This document shows positions 8,358 to 16,945 of a stretch of DNA of 64,000 nucleotides, one piece after another. Origin of the DNA: Paracoccaceae bacterium (GTDB taxonomy: Bacteria; Pseudomonadota; Alphaproteobacteria; Rhodobacterales; Rhodobacteraceae). Positions within the stretch are counted from its first letter, which is position 1. Every line of letters starts with the position of its first letter. Under the pieces are notes generated by a model. It worked only from the letters and a program-made list of their open reading frames with translations. It did no database searches and was not told the origin of the DNA. Made by a program: the position numbers and the translations under genes. The stretch is taken from assembly GCA_028284605.1 (NCBI GenBank), contig JANQRL010000040.1, positions 1-64,000 on the forward strand. The letters run 5' to 3'.

Positions 8358-9116
8358 TCACAGCAGGTTCAACTCCTCCAGGGCCCTGACTTCGATGTTC
8401 AGTTCTTCCGCGGTGAATTGCCCGTCCAGCGTGACAGTGGTCGCCCCGTCAAGCAGAACCGACGTGGTGTCGGTCTCGATGTCGGTCTCGACCAGGAGTT
8501 CATGCGATCCGGTCTCCGGCGGGGGAGCGTAGATGACCAGCGCATCCTCATCGGCCGAGAAATCGGCGATATGTGCGCCGCCGCCCTCGTCGTCGAGAAC
8601 CATTTCGAAGAGGTCGGCACCCGCGCCCCCGGTGGCGGTATCGTCCATGGAGAAGACCAGCCGGTCGTCGCCGTCCCCACCATCGATGGTCTCGGCCTCG
8701 CCCCGGCTCCAATCGGCGTCGGAATCCAGACGGTCGACGCTCAGCGTGTCAGCGCCGGCGCCGCCGAACACCTGGTCGTCGTCGGCACCACCGGCGATGC
8801 GATCGTCGCCGTTCCCGCCAAACACCACGTCGTCGCCGGTATTGCCTTCAAGAGAGTCGTCCCCACCGAAGCCGGACACGACGTCCTGTCCGCCCATCGC
8901 GAGAATCGAATCCGCAAGCTCCGTTCCCTCGAAAACCTCGTCATCGTTGCTGCCGATCTGCGTCGATCCGCGATCGGGGCTCATATCGCCGGGAAGGTCA
9001 TCGCCCGCAGCGTCGGGCGTATCGCTGTCGCTGAACCAGTCCGAGACATCCATGGACAGGAGCAGCACCAGTCCGGCAAAGAGCCAGTTTCCCAGGACCG
9101 CCATATCGTAAGGCAT
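8358..9116 (-). CDS. RTX-type calcium-binding repeat protein, small
   Basis: A 252-residue acidic protein. Residues about 5-25 form one hydrophobic segment (LGNWLFAGLVLLLSM), followed by an Asp/Ser-rich linker and then, from about residue 65 to 130, tandem RTX nonapeptides such as GFGGDDSLEG, GNTGDDVVFG, GNGDDRIAGG and GGAGADTLSV. A second shorter block is near GGDGDDRLVF and GGAGADLFEM. RTX repeats bind calcium and usually sit in proteins exported by type I secretion. The ATG at 9116 is preferred over a GTG at 9125 because GAGG lies at a suitable distance upstream. No type I ABC/HlyD pair is adjacent. The repeats should not be mistaken for a CRISPR array. Confidence 0.85.
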   Translation of the reverse strand: MPYDMAVLGNWLFAGLVLLLSMDVSDWFSDSDTPDAAGDDLPGDMSPDRGSTQIGSNDDEVFEGTELADSILAMGGQDVVSGFGGDDSLEGNTGDDVVFGGNGDDRIAGGADDDQVFGGAGADTLSVDRLDSDADWSRGEAETIDGGDGDDRLVFSMDDTATGGAGADLFEMVLDDEGGGAHIADFSADEDALVIYAPPPETGSHELLVETDIETDTTSVLLDGATTVTLDGQFTAEELNIEVRALEELNLL

Positions 9117-9383
9117 CTGCGTCACCTCTCACACTCATACAAACCCAATCTAAAATAGTGGAAATTGTGTTAAATCTTTGGTGCTTCCCGCAAAGGTCGG
9201 ACGGTCTTGGCGGGGCAGAACTCCGCAAGTTGGTGGATTTCTTCAGTGGGGGCATTCCGGGTCGGGCCGTCCGGCGGCACCGTTTCGGCCCTCCCTCCGG
9301 CTTCGCAGCCGCAGCTTCTCGGGACGGCACAGATCGCACCTGACCCATTTGACAAAGCCGCCGACACCTGCGACGTCAGGCGA

Positions 9384-9456
9384 AGAGCCAGGGGCGCCGA
9401 AAGGCTGAGACGTACCCTTTGAACCTGAACCAGATAATGCTGGCGGAGGGAGGCAG
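9384..9456 (+). promoter_or_regulatory. TPP (THI-box) riboswitch aptamer
   Basis: The conserved thiamine pyrophosphate aptamer blocks are present in order: GGGGCGCC at 9391-9398, CTGAGA at 9405-9410, ACCCTTTGAACCTGA at 9414-9428 and CAGATAATGCTGGCGGAGGG at 9431-9450. It is 55 bp ahead of thiM on the same strand, as expected for control of thiamine genes by TPP. Outer boundaries are approximate. The stretch from 9117 to the aptamer (about 270 bp) shows no gene and should hold the operon promoter. Confidence 0.95.
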
Positions 9457-9475
9457 ACAGAGCGGTCGATAGCCT

Positions 9476-9510
9476 GTCGTGTCTTTCTGCGCCGATGCGG
9501 GAAAGACGAC
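9476..9510 (+). promoter_or_regulatory. Hairpin covering the thiM ribosome binding site
   Basis: GTC at 9476-9478 and GTCTTTC at 9481-9487 can pair with GAAAGAC at 9501-9507 and GAC at 9508-9510, with a two-base bulge, directly before the thiM ATG at 9511. The 3' arm overlaps the weak purine-rich ribosome binding site. This is what a translation-blocking expression platform would look like. That it switches with the aptamer is inferred. Confidence 0.55.
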
Positions 9511-10293
9511 ATGACCCCCAACGCTGCCTTTGCCGAGCTGCACGAACGCGGCCCCCTCGTCCACTGCATCACGAATTACGTGGCGATGAACATCGCCGCG
9601 AATGTCGTGCTCGCGGCCGGCGCGTCGCCGGCGATGATCCATGCGTCCGAGGAGGTCGTGGATTTCGTTCCCCTGGCCGGGGCGCTCACGGTGAATATCG
9701 GCACGGTGGATGCCGGCTGGGCCAAGGCGATGCTGGAGGCGGCCGGGGCGGCACGGGAGGCGAATGTGCCTTGGGTTTTTGACCCGGTGGCGCATTTCGC
9801 GACCCCCTACCGGTCCGAGGTCGCGCGGCTCCTGATGGCGCAGAGGCCGAATATCGTGCGCGGAAACGCTTCGGAGATTCTCGCGCTGGCCGGGCGCGGT
9901 GGCGCCGGCAAGGGGGTCGATAGCGGCGATGGCGTGAACGCGGCCGAGGCGGCCGCCATGGACCTGGCCCGGGAAGCGGGCGCCGTCCTTGCGGTGACCG
10001 GCGCGCGGGATTTCGTCACCGACGGCACCCACAGGATCGACGTCGTGGGGGGGGCGGAGATCATGCCGAAAGTGACCGCCCTGGGCTGCGCGCTGACCGC
10101 GCTGACCGGCGGGTTCGCGGCAATCTGTGCGCCGCTCGACGCCGCGGTGGCCGCGCTGACGCTATTTGCCGAGGCAGGCGCACGCGCCGCGCCGGAGGCC
10201 GAAGGGCCCGGCAGCTTTGCGGTGCGGTTTCTCGACGAGTTGCACCGCCTGCGGCCCGGCGATCTGGACGAAAGCCGCGCGACATGGCGCTGA
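9511..10293 (+). CDS. thiM: Hydroxyethylthiazole kinase
   Basis: A 260-residue enzyme that phosphorylates 4-methyl-5-(2-hydroxyethyl)thiazole for thiamine salvage. The N-terminal VHCITNYVAMNIAANVVLA block, the PWVFDPVAHF segment, RGNASEILAL and the late VTALGCALTALTGG are typical ThiM features. It is the first gene after the TPP riboswitch and overlaps thiE by 10 bp. No de novo genes (thiC, thiG, thiO, thiS) are present here, so this operon alone supports salvage and coupling of the two moieties. Confidence 0.96.
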   Translation: MTPNAAFAELHERGPLVHCITNYVAMNIAANVVLAAGASPAMIHASEEVVDFVPLAGALTVNIGTVDAGWAKAMLEAAGAAREANVPWVFDPVAHFATPYRSEVARLLMAQRPNIVRGNASEILALAGRGGAGKGVDSGDGVNAAEAAAMDLAREAGAVLAVTGARDFVTDGTHRIDVVGGAEIMPKVTALGCALTALTGGFAAICAPLDAAVAALTLFAEAGARAAPEAEGPGSFAVRFLDELHRLRPGDLDESRATWR

Positions 10294-10922
10294 GGGCGGA
10301 TCGTCTGCGGCTCTATCTGGTGACCGATAGCGGCCTGTGCGCGGAACAGGGCGTCGCGGATACGGTCGCGGCGGCGCTTCAGGGCGGTGTGAGCTTCGTG
10401 CAGTTGCGCGACAAGACGGCCTCCACCCGGGCCCGGGTCGAACTGGCCACGGCACTCAAGGCCGTCCTGGCGGACAGCGGCGTGCCGCTTGTCGTGAACG
10501 ACGATGTCGAGGCCGCCGTCGCGGCCGGCGCCGATGGCGTGCATCTGGGCCAGCAGGACATGTCTCCGGCGGAGGCGCGGGCGCGACTCGGGCCCGACCG
10601 GATCGTCGGCCTGTCCTGCGAGAGCGCGAACCAGGTGCGCGCCGCCGATCCTGCGACGGTCGATTATCTCGGCATCGGTGCGGTCTTTCCGACGCCGACG
10701 AAAGCGGATCACAATCCGGCAATCGGGTTCGACGGGCTGGCGCGGCTCTGCGCGCTGTCGCCCCTGCCGACGGTGGCGATCGGCGGCCTGAAGGCCGAAC
10801 ATGCGGCGGAGGTCCTGGCCGCCGGCGCCGACGGGCTCGCCGTCGTCTCCGCCATCTGCGGCCAGCCCGATCCCGAAGCGGCGGCGCGGGCATTCTTTTC
10901 GACGAAGGGAGGGCGAGGATGA
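10284..10922 (+). CDS. thiE: Thiamine-phosphate synthase
   Basis: A 212-residue TIM-barrel enzyme joining HMP-pyrophosphate and thiazole phosphate to make thiamine phosphate. Signature segments are LYLVTDSGLC, GGVSFVQLRDK, LVVNDDVEAAVAAGADGVHLGQ and GIGAVFPTPTKADH, then the phosphate-binding VAIGGL and GLAVVSAI. It overlaps thiM by 10 bp and thiD by ATGA, so the three are translationally coupled. Confidence 0.97.
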   Translation: MALRADRLRLYLVTDSGLCAEQGVADTVAAALQGGVSFVQLRDKTASTRARVELATALKAVLADSGVPLVVNDDVEAAVAAGADGVHLGQQDMSPAEARARLGPDRIVGLSCESANQVRAADPATVDYLGIGAVFPTPTKADHNPAIGFDGLARLCALSPLPTVAIGGLKAEHAAEVLAAGADGLAVVSAICGQPDPEAAARAFFSTKGGRG

Positions 10923-11728
10923 TCCCGAATGTGCTCTCCATCGCAGGCTCCGACCCGTCCGGCGGCGCCGGCATTCAGGCCGATATCAAGGCGATCTCGG
11001 CCAATGGCGCCTATGCGATGGCGGTCCTGACGGCGCTGACCGCCCAGAACACAAGGGGCGTGACCGGGATCGAGCTTGTCCCGCCTTCCTTCGTGACCGC
11101 GCAGATCAAGGCCGTCTTCGCCGATCCGCGCGTCGATGCCGTCAAGATCGGGATGGTCGCCACGGGCCCGATCGCCGGTGCGGTGGCCGAGGCCCTGGCT
11201 GGCCGGGGGGCGGTGCCGATCGTCCTCGATCCGGTGATGATCGCGAAGGGCGGCGCTACGCTGCTGCCGGAGGAGGCCGTCTCGGCCCTGCGCGCGCGTC
11301 TGCTGCCACTCGCCTCCATCGTCACGCCGAACCTGCCCGAGGCGGCGCATCTGCTCGGCCGGCCCGTCGCCACCACCCGCGACGAGATGGCCGAGCAGGC
11401 CCGGGCCCTGACGGAACTCGGCCCGCGCGCCGCCCTCGTGAAGGGCGGGCATCTGGCGGGCGGCGACAGCCCGGACGTGCTCTTCGCCGGGGGCCGGCTG
11501 CACTGGTTCGAGGCCCCCCGGATCGTCACCGCGAACACCCATGGCACCGGCTGTACCCTCTCCGCCGCCCTGGCCGCCCGGATCGCCCGGGGCGCGCCGG
11601 TCGAGGCGGCGGTGGACGCGGCCAAGCGCTACCTCTCCGCCGCGATCGCCCGGGCCGGGGACCTGAGCGCCGGCCAGGGCCACGGTCCGGTCCACCATTT
11701 CGCAGATCTCTGGAAGGATATCCAATGA
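10919..11728 (+). CDS. thiD: Hydroxymethylpyrimidine/phosphomethylpyrimidine kinase
   Basis: A 269-residue ribokinase-fold enzyme that phosphorylates HMP and then HMP-P. The N-terminal LSIAGSDPSGGAGIQADIKA, the middle VLDPVMIAKGG and TPNLPEAAHLLG, and the C-terminal THGTGCTLSAALAARIA (anion hole and catalytic Asp region) are family hallmarks. The ATG at 10919 overlaps the thiE stop. The longer in-frame upstream reading is a shadow over thiE. Its TGA overlaps the following SDR gene. Confidence 0.97.
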   Translation: MIPNVLSIAGSDPSGGAGIQADIKAISANGAYAMAVLTALTAQNTRGVTGIELVPPSFVTAQIKAVFADPRVDAVKIGMVATGPIAGAVAEALAGRGAVPIVLDPVMIAKGGATLLPEEAVSALRARLLPLASIVTPNLPEAAHLLGRPVATTRDEMAEQARALTELGPRAALVKGGHLAGGDSPDVLFAGGRLHWFEAPRIVTANTHGTGCTLSAALAARIARGAPVEAAVDAAKRYLSAAIARAGDLSAGQGHGPVHHFADLWKDIQ

Positions 11729-12489
11729 GCAAGACCCTCGACGAACAGATCGTCCTCGTCACCGGCGCCGGCCGCGGCCTCGGTGCCGCCATCGCCCGCG
11801 CCTTCGCCCGGGAAGGCGCCCGGGTCGCGGTCAACTACCGCCGGAGCCGGGACGCCGCCACGGGGCTCGCCGGGGAACTGGGCGACCGCGCCATGGCGGT
11901 CCAGGGCGATGTCCGCGACGCCGCCAGCGTGACCGCGATGGTCGCGGCGGTCGAGGCCGAGCTGGGCCCGCTCACCACCCTGGTCCACAACGCCTTGGCC
12001 GATTACAGCTTCAACGGCGATGCGCGCGACGATCTGGCGGCCCTGTCGCCGGCCGCCGTTCTGGACCAGCACGACACCGCGGTGCTCGGCGCGCTGAACC
12101 TGATCCAGGCGGCATTGCCGGGCATGGAGGCGCGCGGCTTCGGCCGCATCGTCACCATCGGGAGCAATCTGGTGCAGAATCCGGTGGTGCCCTATCACGA
12201 CTACACCTCGGCCAAGGCGGCGCTCCTGGCGCTGACCCGCACTGCGGCGGCGGAACTGGGCCCGAAGGGGATCACCGTGAACATGGTGTCGGGCGGGCTG
12301 CTGCGGACCACCGATGCCAGCGCCGCCACGCCGGAGGCGGTCTTCGACCTGATCGCCCAGAGCACACCCCTGCGGACGGTGACGACACCGGAGGAGGCGG
12401 CCGACGCGGTGCTGTTCTTCGCCAGCCCCTGGGCACGGGCTGTGACCGGCCAGAACCTGATCGTCGATGGTGGGCTGGTTTTCGGCTGA
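11725..12489 (+). CDS. SDR family oxidoreductase (FabG-like) ending the thi operon
   Basis: A 254-residue short-chain dehydrogenase/reductase. The nucleotide-binding TGAGRGLG is at residues about 13-20, catalytic Ser in TIGSNL, and Tyr/Lys in YTSAK. The usual NNAG is changed to HNAL. The C-terminal GQNLIVDGGLVFG is typical of FabG-like members. It starts with an ATG overlapping the thiD stop (ATGA), so it is translated as the fourth gene of a TPP-controlled operon. A role in thiamine salvage, such as reducing a pyrimidine or thiazole precursor, is suggested only by position. It could instead be a generic 3-oxoacyl reductase. Confidence 0.88.
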   Translation: MSKTLDEQIVLVTGAGRGLGAAIARAFAREGARVAVNYRRSRDAATGLAGELGDRAMAVQGDVRDAASVTAMVAAVEAELGPLTTLVHNALADYSFNGDARDDLAALSPAAVLDQHDTAVLGALNLIQAALPGMEARGFGRIVTIGSNLVQNPVVPYHDYTSAKAALLALTRTAAAELGPKGITVNMVSGGLLRTTDASAATPEAVFDLIAQSTPLRTVTTPEEAADAVLFFASPWARAVTGQNLIVDGGLVFG

Positions 12490-12669
12490 TGGCGGGCCGC
12501 CCGACTTGATCGTCTCTGCGGCGACACTGTCCGACGCTGGTCCGCCCGCGACGACATGGCGGCGATCCGGGCTCCCGGCGAACCGGAGCAGGACAAGCCG
12601 GACCGTCCGGCGGCCCGCCACAAGCGCTTCACGTGTTGTGTAAGATCCCGATTTCTTCTCGGTCTTGCT

Positions 12670-12743
12670 TGGAGGCGAGTACCGGAATCGAACCGGTGTA
12701 CACGGATTTGCAATCCGCTGCGTAACCACTCCGCCAACTCGCC
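12670..12743 (-). tRNA. tRNA-Cys (anticodon GCA)
   Basis: The minus strand folds as a 74-nt cloverleaf with encoded CCA. The acceptor arms GGCGAGT and ACTCGCC pair fully, the anticodon GCA is at 12709-12711, and the T-arm contains GGTTCGATTCC. It is a single gene with no other tRNA next to it. Confidence 0.97.
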
Positions 12744-12881
12744 GGACGCCGGCCCCTGTTAGACCAGCGCCGGTCCCCGCGCAAGCGGCCCCGGCGCGCG
12801 ATGCGGCCAGATCGACCGTTGCCGCTCACCGGGCCTTGTGGCATGACCGGACGAGTAAACTGAACGAAAGAGTCTATTCCG

Positions 12882-13535
12882 GTGCCAGATTATGCAGAGC
12901 GCCGCACGGTGATGGTGGACACCCAGGTCCGCCCGTCGGATGTGACCAAGTTTCCGATCATCGATGCGATGCTTGGGGTCCCCCGCGAGCTTTTCGTTCC
13001 CGAGGAGCGGCGCGAGGCGGCCTATATCGGCGAGAACGTCCCCCTCGGCCCGGACCGGGTGGTGCTGGAGCCGAGGACGCTGGCCAAAATGCTCGATGCC
13101 TGCGAGATCACGCCCGGCGAGGTGGCGCTCGATATCGGATGCGGGCTCGGCTATTCGACCGCCGTCATCGCAGCGATGGCGTCCTTCGTCGTCGGCGTCG
13201 AGGACGATGCCGCCCGTGCCGCCGATGCTCAGGCGACGCTCTCGGAACTGTCCATCGACAATGCCGCCGTCATCGAGGGGCCGCTGACCGAGGGCGCCGC
13301 GAAGTCCGGTCCCTATGACGCGATCCTGATCCAGGGCGCGGTGGAGGAGGTTCCGGACACCCTGATCGACCAGCTCCGCGAGGGCGGCCGTATCGCCTGC
13401 CTCTTCGCAGAGGGCGTGCTCGGCGTGGTGCGGATCGGGCTGAAGGTCGACGGCGCGGTGACCTGGCGCTTTGCTTTCAATGCCGGCGCGCCGGTGCTGC
13501 CCGGCTTCGAGCGCCGGGCGGCGTTCACGTTCTGA
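12882..13535 (+). CDS. Protein-L-isoaspartate O-methyltransferase family protein
   Basis: A 217-residue class I SAM methyltransferase of the PCMT family. Motif I is [17 protein letters not shown] (residues about 84-100), preceded by the PCMT-type start ([34 protein letters not shown]). It differs from classical Pcm by lacking a canonical C-terminus, as is common for Rhodobacterales copies placed ahead of tolC. It may repair isoaspartyl residues, or act on another substrate. The tolC gene starts 29 bp downstream. Confidence 0.82.
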   Translation: MPDYAERRTVMVDTQVRPSDVTKFPIIDAMLGVPRELFVPEERREAAYIGENVPLGPDRVVLEPRTLAKMLDACEITPGEVALDIGCGLGYSTAVIAAMASFVVGVEDDAARAADAQATLSELSIDNAAVIEGPLTEGAAKSGPYDAILIQGAVEEVPDTLIDQLREGGRIACLFAEGVLGVVRIGLKVDGAVTWRFAFNAGAPVLPGFERRAAFTF

Positions 13536-13564
13536 TATCGGATGCTGGAGAAAGGGACCCGCTC

Positions 13565-14926
13565 ATGAGCTTGCGCCGCATCGCCACCGGCCTCGCGCTC
13601 GCGCTGGCCATCGCCGTTCCGACCCACCGCGCGGCGGCGGAGACGCTTGGCTCGGCCCTGGCCGGGGCCTACGAGCATGCCGGGCTCCTGGAGCAGAATC
13701 GCGCGCTTCTGCGCGCCGCGGACGAGGATGTCGCCCAGGCGGTCTCCCTGTTGCAGCCGGTGGTGAACTGGACCGCGTCGGCGACCGTCGGCTATCCCAA
13801 TGCGTTCGGCGAGCGGTTCACCTCCTATAATGCCGGTTTGGTCGTGGAATTGCTGCTCTGGGACGGCGGCGCGACCCGGCTTGCCGTCGATGCGCAGAAG
13901 GAGGCCGTACTGGCGATCCGCAACGACCTCATCGAGGTCGAGCAGCAGGTCCTGTTTCGCGCCGTCGAAGCCTATATGAATGTCCGTCGCGATTCCGCTT
14001 TCCTCGATCTGCGGCGCAATAACGTCCGGGTCATCACTCAGGAGCTTCGGGCCGCGCGCGACCGGTTCGAGGTCGGCGAGATCACCCGCACCGACGTCTC
14101 GCTGGCCGAGGCGCAGCTTGCCGCGGCGCAGAGCTTCTTGGCCGCCGCCGAGGGCAGTCTGGCCCGGTCGGTGGCCGAATACGAGGCCGCCGTGGGCCGC
14201 CCGCCGGGGAGCCTGCAACCGGTCAGCCCGGCGCCGCTTGTCCGGTCGCTTGAGGATGCCGTTGCCTTTGCCCGGCGCAATCATCCCCAGATCCTGTCCG
14301 CCCAGCACAACATCGCGGTGGCGGAGATCAATGTCGCCCGGGCCGAGGCCTCGCTGCGGCCGCGGGTGACCGGCTCGGCCCAGTTCGGCCTCGATGAGGA
14401 CTTCGAGGATTCGGCCTCGCTCGGTCTCCAGGCCCAGGGCCCGATCATCCAGGGCGGCCGGCTCTCGAGCCAGATCCGTCAGGCCATGGCGCGCCGGGAT
14501 GCGACCCGGGCCGGGCTCCATGTGGTGCTGCACGGGATCGAGCAGAACGTGACCGTCGCCTATGCCAATCTCGCCGTGGCCCGGGCCAGTCTGGCCTCGC
14601 TCCAGCAGCAGGTCCGCGCCCAGCAGACCGCGTTTCGCGGGGTTCGGGAGGAGGCTACCCTTGGGGCCCGGACCACGCTCGACGTGCTGAATGCCGAGCA
14701 GGATCTGCTCGACGCGCGGGCCAATCTCGTTTCGGCCCAGGTCGACGAGGTGATTGCGAGCTACGGTGTCTTGTTCGCCCTCGGGCTGCTGACCGCCGAG
14801 CATCTGAACCTCGGCGTGCAGATCTACGACCCGGCCGCCTACTACAATCTGGTGAAGGATTCGCCGCCGATCCGGTCGGATCAGGGCCGTGCGCTGGACC
14901 GGGTTCTGCGCGCGATCGGTGATTGA
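13565..14926 (+). CDS. tolC: TolC family outer membrane efflux protein
   Basis: A 453-residue outer membrane channel protein. A signal peptide (cleavage near RAAAETLGSA) is followed by two outer-membrane-efflux repeats rich in long coiled-coil helices, roughly residues 30-220 and 230-430. Family-type stretches are the VGEITRTDVSLAEAQLA turn and, in the second half, EEATLGARTTLDVLNAEQDLLDAR. It would be the outer component of tripartite efflux or type I secretion. It is the only such component here and could serve the RTX protein at 8358-9116, though that is speculative. Confidence 0.93.
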   Translation: MSLRRIATGLALALAIAVPTHRAAAETLGSALAGAYEHAGLLEQNRALLRAADEDVAQAVSLLQPVVNWTASATVGYPNAFGERFTSYNAGLVVELLLWDGGATRLAVDAQKEAVLAIRNDLIEVEQQVLFRAVEAYMNVRRDSAFLDLRRNNVRVITQELRAARDRFEVGEITRTDVSLAEAQLAAAQSFLAAAEGSLARSVAEYEAAVGRPPGSLQPVSPAPLVRSLEDAVAFARRNHPQILSAQHNIAVAEINVARAEASLRPRVTGSAQFGLDEDFEDSASLGLQAQGPIIQGGRLSSQIRQAMARRDATRAGLHVVLHGIEQNVTVAYANLAVARASLASLQQQVRAQQTAFRGVREEATLGARTTLDVLNAEQDLLDARANLVSAQVDEVIASYGVLFALGLLTAEHLNLGVQIYDPAAYYNLVKDSPPIRSDQGRALDRVLRAIGD

Positions 14927-15039
14927 GGCGCAACGCGCGGCGGCGAATTCCGTCGCATCCTTCCTATCTGTTGTGAGCGGCCCCGGCTGCGGCTAGACTG
15001 CCGGGCGAGGCGACAGAAGAATTTCCGCAGGTAGACCCC

Positions 15040-16221
15040 ATGTCCGATCCGGTCCCCAACGTCGATATCGAGGACGTACTGTCGTCGATCCGCAAGCTCG
15101 TGTCCCAGGACGGGCGTGGAGAGGGCAAGCCCGTCGAGACGGCGGAGGAGAGCGGACCGGACCGGTTGGTGCTGACGCCTGCCCATCGTGTGATCGAACG
15201 GCCGGAGGACGCGTCCGAGACAGCCGAGACAGCCGGGACAGTCGCCGGACCGAGCGCGGGGCCGGACGCCATCGCGCCGGCAGACATCGGATCTGACGAT
15301 GCAGCGGAGCCAGAGGCGACGCCGATGCCGACAGATGCAGCGGCCGCGCCCGAGACAGAGCCGGCTTCCGACGTCTCGCTGGCGGGTCGGTCGGAGGTGC
15401 CGGCATCGACCGGGCTGATGGCGGCGATTGCCGAACTCGAAGCCGCGGTGGACGAGACGGGGGGCGAGTGGGAGCCCGATGGCAGCGAGACTGTGACGGA
15501 GATCGATTGGGAGGCGGTGGGGGACCCCGCGCTGTCCTCGCGCGGGCCGGCCGAGATGCCGGTGGTGACCCAGAGAATCGCTGAGCCGGCGGCCTCCGAT
15601 GAGACCGGGCCGGAGCCGGACGAGGTCGCGACCGCGGGACCCGACCCGGCGGCCGTGGACGCAGACTCGACCTTGGACACCGGCTCGGCCCCGGGCCCCG
15701 TTGCCGCGCTGGCAGGGGATGCCGACCCGCCGCCGGCCGCGCCCGCGGAGCCTCTGGACGGCGCGGCGATGGAGGTCTCCGAGACGTTGGTCGTTGCGCC
15801 GGACGAGGCGGAGGAGGGGTCTGACGAGGTGGCTGTGGTCATCGGGGGGGCGCATGGCTCTGTCGGAGACGCGGTGAATGCACCCGACTTGGTCGCCGTG
15901 GCCCCGGACGACGCGGCCGGTCTGACGGATCCGGCTGCACAGGTGCCCGACCATACCCCAGACGCGGCGGAGCTGCCGTCGCACGGTGATGAGAGGATCG
16001 CCGAAGAGCCGGCATTCGAAGACGGCGCCGATCTTGACGACGATTTCGATGCCTATCTTCAGCCGAATCTCGGCCTCGACGAGGACGTCCTGCGCGAACT
16101 CGTGGCCGAGATCGTCCGGCGCGAGCTTCAGGGGACGCTCGGCGAGCGGATCACCCGCAATGTCCGCAAGCTCGTGCGGCGCGAGATCTATCGCATCCTC
16201 GCCAGCGAGGACTTCGACTGA
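15040..16221 (+). CDS. PopZ-like polar organizing protein (DUF2497)
   Basis: A 393-residue protein with the PopZ architecture. A short conserved N-terminal helix (VDIEDVLSSIRKLVSQD) is followed by about 300 residues of low-complexity acidic linker rich in Ala, Glu, Asp, Pro and Thr. The C-terminal helical oligomerisation domain (LREL through VRKLVRREIYRIL, last 60 residues) is preceded by a DDDFDAYLQPNLG segment. PopZ forms a polar matrix that anchors ParB and recruits cell-cycle factors in alphaproteobacteria. The linker is much longer than in Caulobacter. The assignment rests on domain order and the C-terminal motif. Confidence 0.75.
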   Translation: MSDPVPNVDIEDVLSSIRKLVSQDGRGEGKPVETAEESGPDRLVLTPAHRVIERPEDASETAETAGTVAGPSAGPDAIAPADIGSDDAAEPEATPMPTDAAAAPETEPASDVSLAGRSEVPASTGLMAAIAELEAAVDETGGEWEPDGSETVTEIDWEAVGDPALSSRGPAEMPVVTQRIAEPAASDETGPEPDEVATAGPDPAAVDADSTLDTGSAPGPVAALAGDADPPPAAPAEPLDGAAMEVSETLVVAPDEAEEGSDEVAVVIGGAHGSVGDAVNAPDLVAVAPDDAAGLTDPAAQVPDHTPDAAELPSHGDERIAEEPAFEDGADLDDDFDAYLQPNLGLDEDVLRELVAEIVRRELQGTLGERITRNVRKLVRREIYRILASEDFD

Positions 16222-16306
16222 TCGATGTGCCGGCTCGGCCCGTGACCAGACCGTCCCGGCTTGCCCGGATGGATGGCATGCGGGGGGCGGGACGGAGGCC
16301 GGAGAG

Positions 16307-16885
16307 ATGAACACGCCGGCCCATCTGATCTTCGGCCTGGCCGCATTCGGCCGGCCGGGCGCGCGGGCGGTCACGGCGGGAGCCTTTGCCGGGGCGTTGA
16401 TCCCCGACCTCTCGCTTTACCTGATGGCGGGGACCCATCTGCTGATCCTCGGCACCGACCCTCAGGTCGTGTTCGGTCAGCTCTATTTCTCCGATGCCTG
16501 GCAGCAGGTGTTTAAGATCGACAACTCGATCCCGCTTTGGTCCCTCGGGCTTGCCGTGGCGCTCTGGGTCCGGTCGCGCTGGGCGATGGCGCTCTGTGCC
16601 GCGGCACTGCTGCACCTGATCCTCGATCTCGGCCTGCACCACGACGATGGCCGCCCGCATTTCTGGCCGTTCACGAGCTGGGTGTTCTCGAGCCCGGTCA
16701 GCTATTGGGATGTCGCCCATTACGGCCGGCCCGTGGGCCTTCTGGAGATCGGCGTGTCGCTCATCCTCTGCGTGGTGCTCTGGCGGCGATTCAAGGACCT
16801 GTGGATGCGGGGGCTGATCGTGGTTCTGGCGCTGGCCGAGGCGGTGCCGGGCCTGTTCTGGGCTTTCGTCTTCTCCACCGCTTGA
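16307..16885 (+). CDS. Multi-pass membrane protein (YdjM/metal-dependent hydrolase-like)
   Basis: A 192-residue membrane protein that begins MNTPAHLIFGLAAFGRPG, with His near the start and a second His/Asp cluster (LLHLILDLGLHHDDGRPHFWPF). This is the pattern of the YdjM-type membrane-bound metal-dependent hydrolase-like family. Rhodobacterales copies are often annotated as a cobalamin-related CobQ protein without evidence. About five hydrophobic segments are visible. Function unknown. A hairpin at 16898-16921 follows. Confidence 0.65.
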   Translation: MNTPAHLIFGLAAFGRPGARAVTAGAFAGALIPDLSLYLMAGTHLLILGTDPQVVFGQLYFSDAWQQVFKIDNSIPLWSLGLAVALWVRSRWAMALCAAALLHLILDLGLHHDDGRPHFWPFTSWVFSSPVSYWDVAHYGRPVGLLEIGVSLILCVVLWRRFKDLWMRGLIVVLALAEAVPGLFWAFVFSTA

Positions 16886-16897
16886 GTGGCCAAGAAA

Positions 16898-16921
16898 AAC
16901 GCCGCCCCGGGAGGCGGCGTT
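16898..16921 (-). terminator. Intrinsic terminator, oriented for the minus-strand gene
   Basis: A 9-bp stem (AACGCCGCC with GGCGGCGTT, loop of 6) is followed on the minus strand by a T-run (TTTTTCTTGG). It lies just beyond the stop of the DUF6280-like gene at 16946 and could also end transcription from the plus-strand membrane protein gene. Confidence 0.85.
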
Positions 16922-16945
16922 CGAGATGTCTTCGGATGGCAGCGC

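Noticed and set aside
8690-8940. Regularly spaced repeats that might look like a CRISPR or satellite array.
   Set aside because: They are in-frame codons of RTX nonapeptide repeats and vary at the DNA level; there are no constant direct repeats with unique spacers.
10337-12489. Long plus-strand frames that seem to fuse thiE-thiD or thiD-SDR.
   Set aside because: The upstream parts are out-of-frame shadows; canonical starts at 10919 and 11725 with ATGA overlaps give full-length separate proteins.
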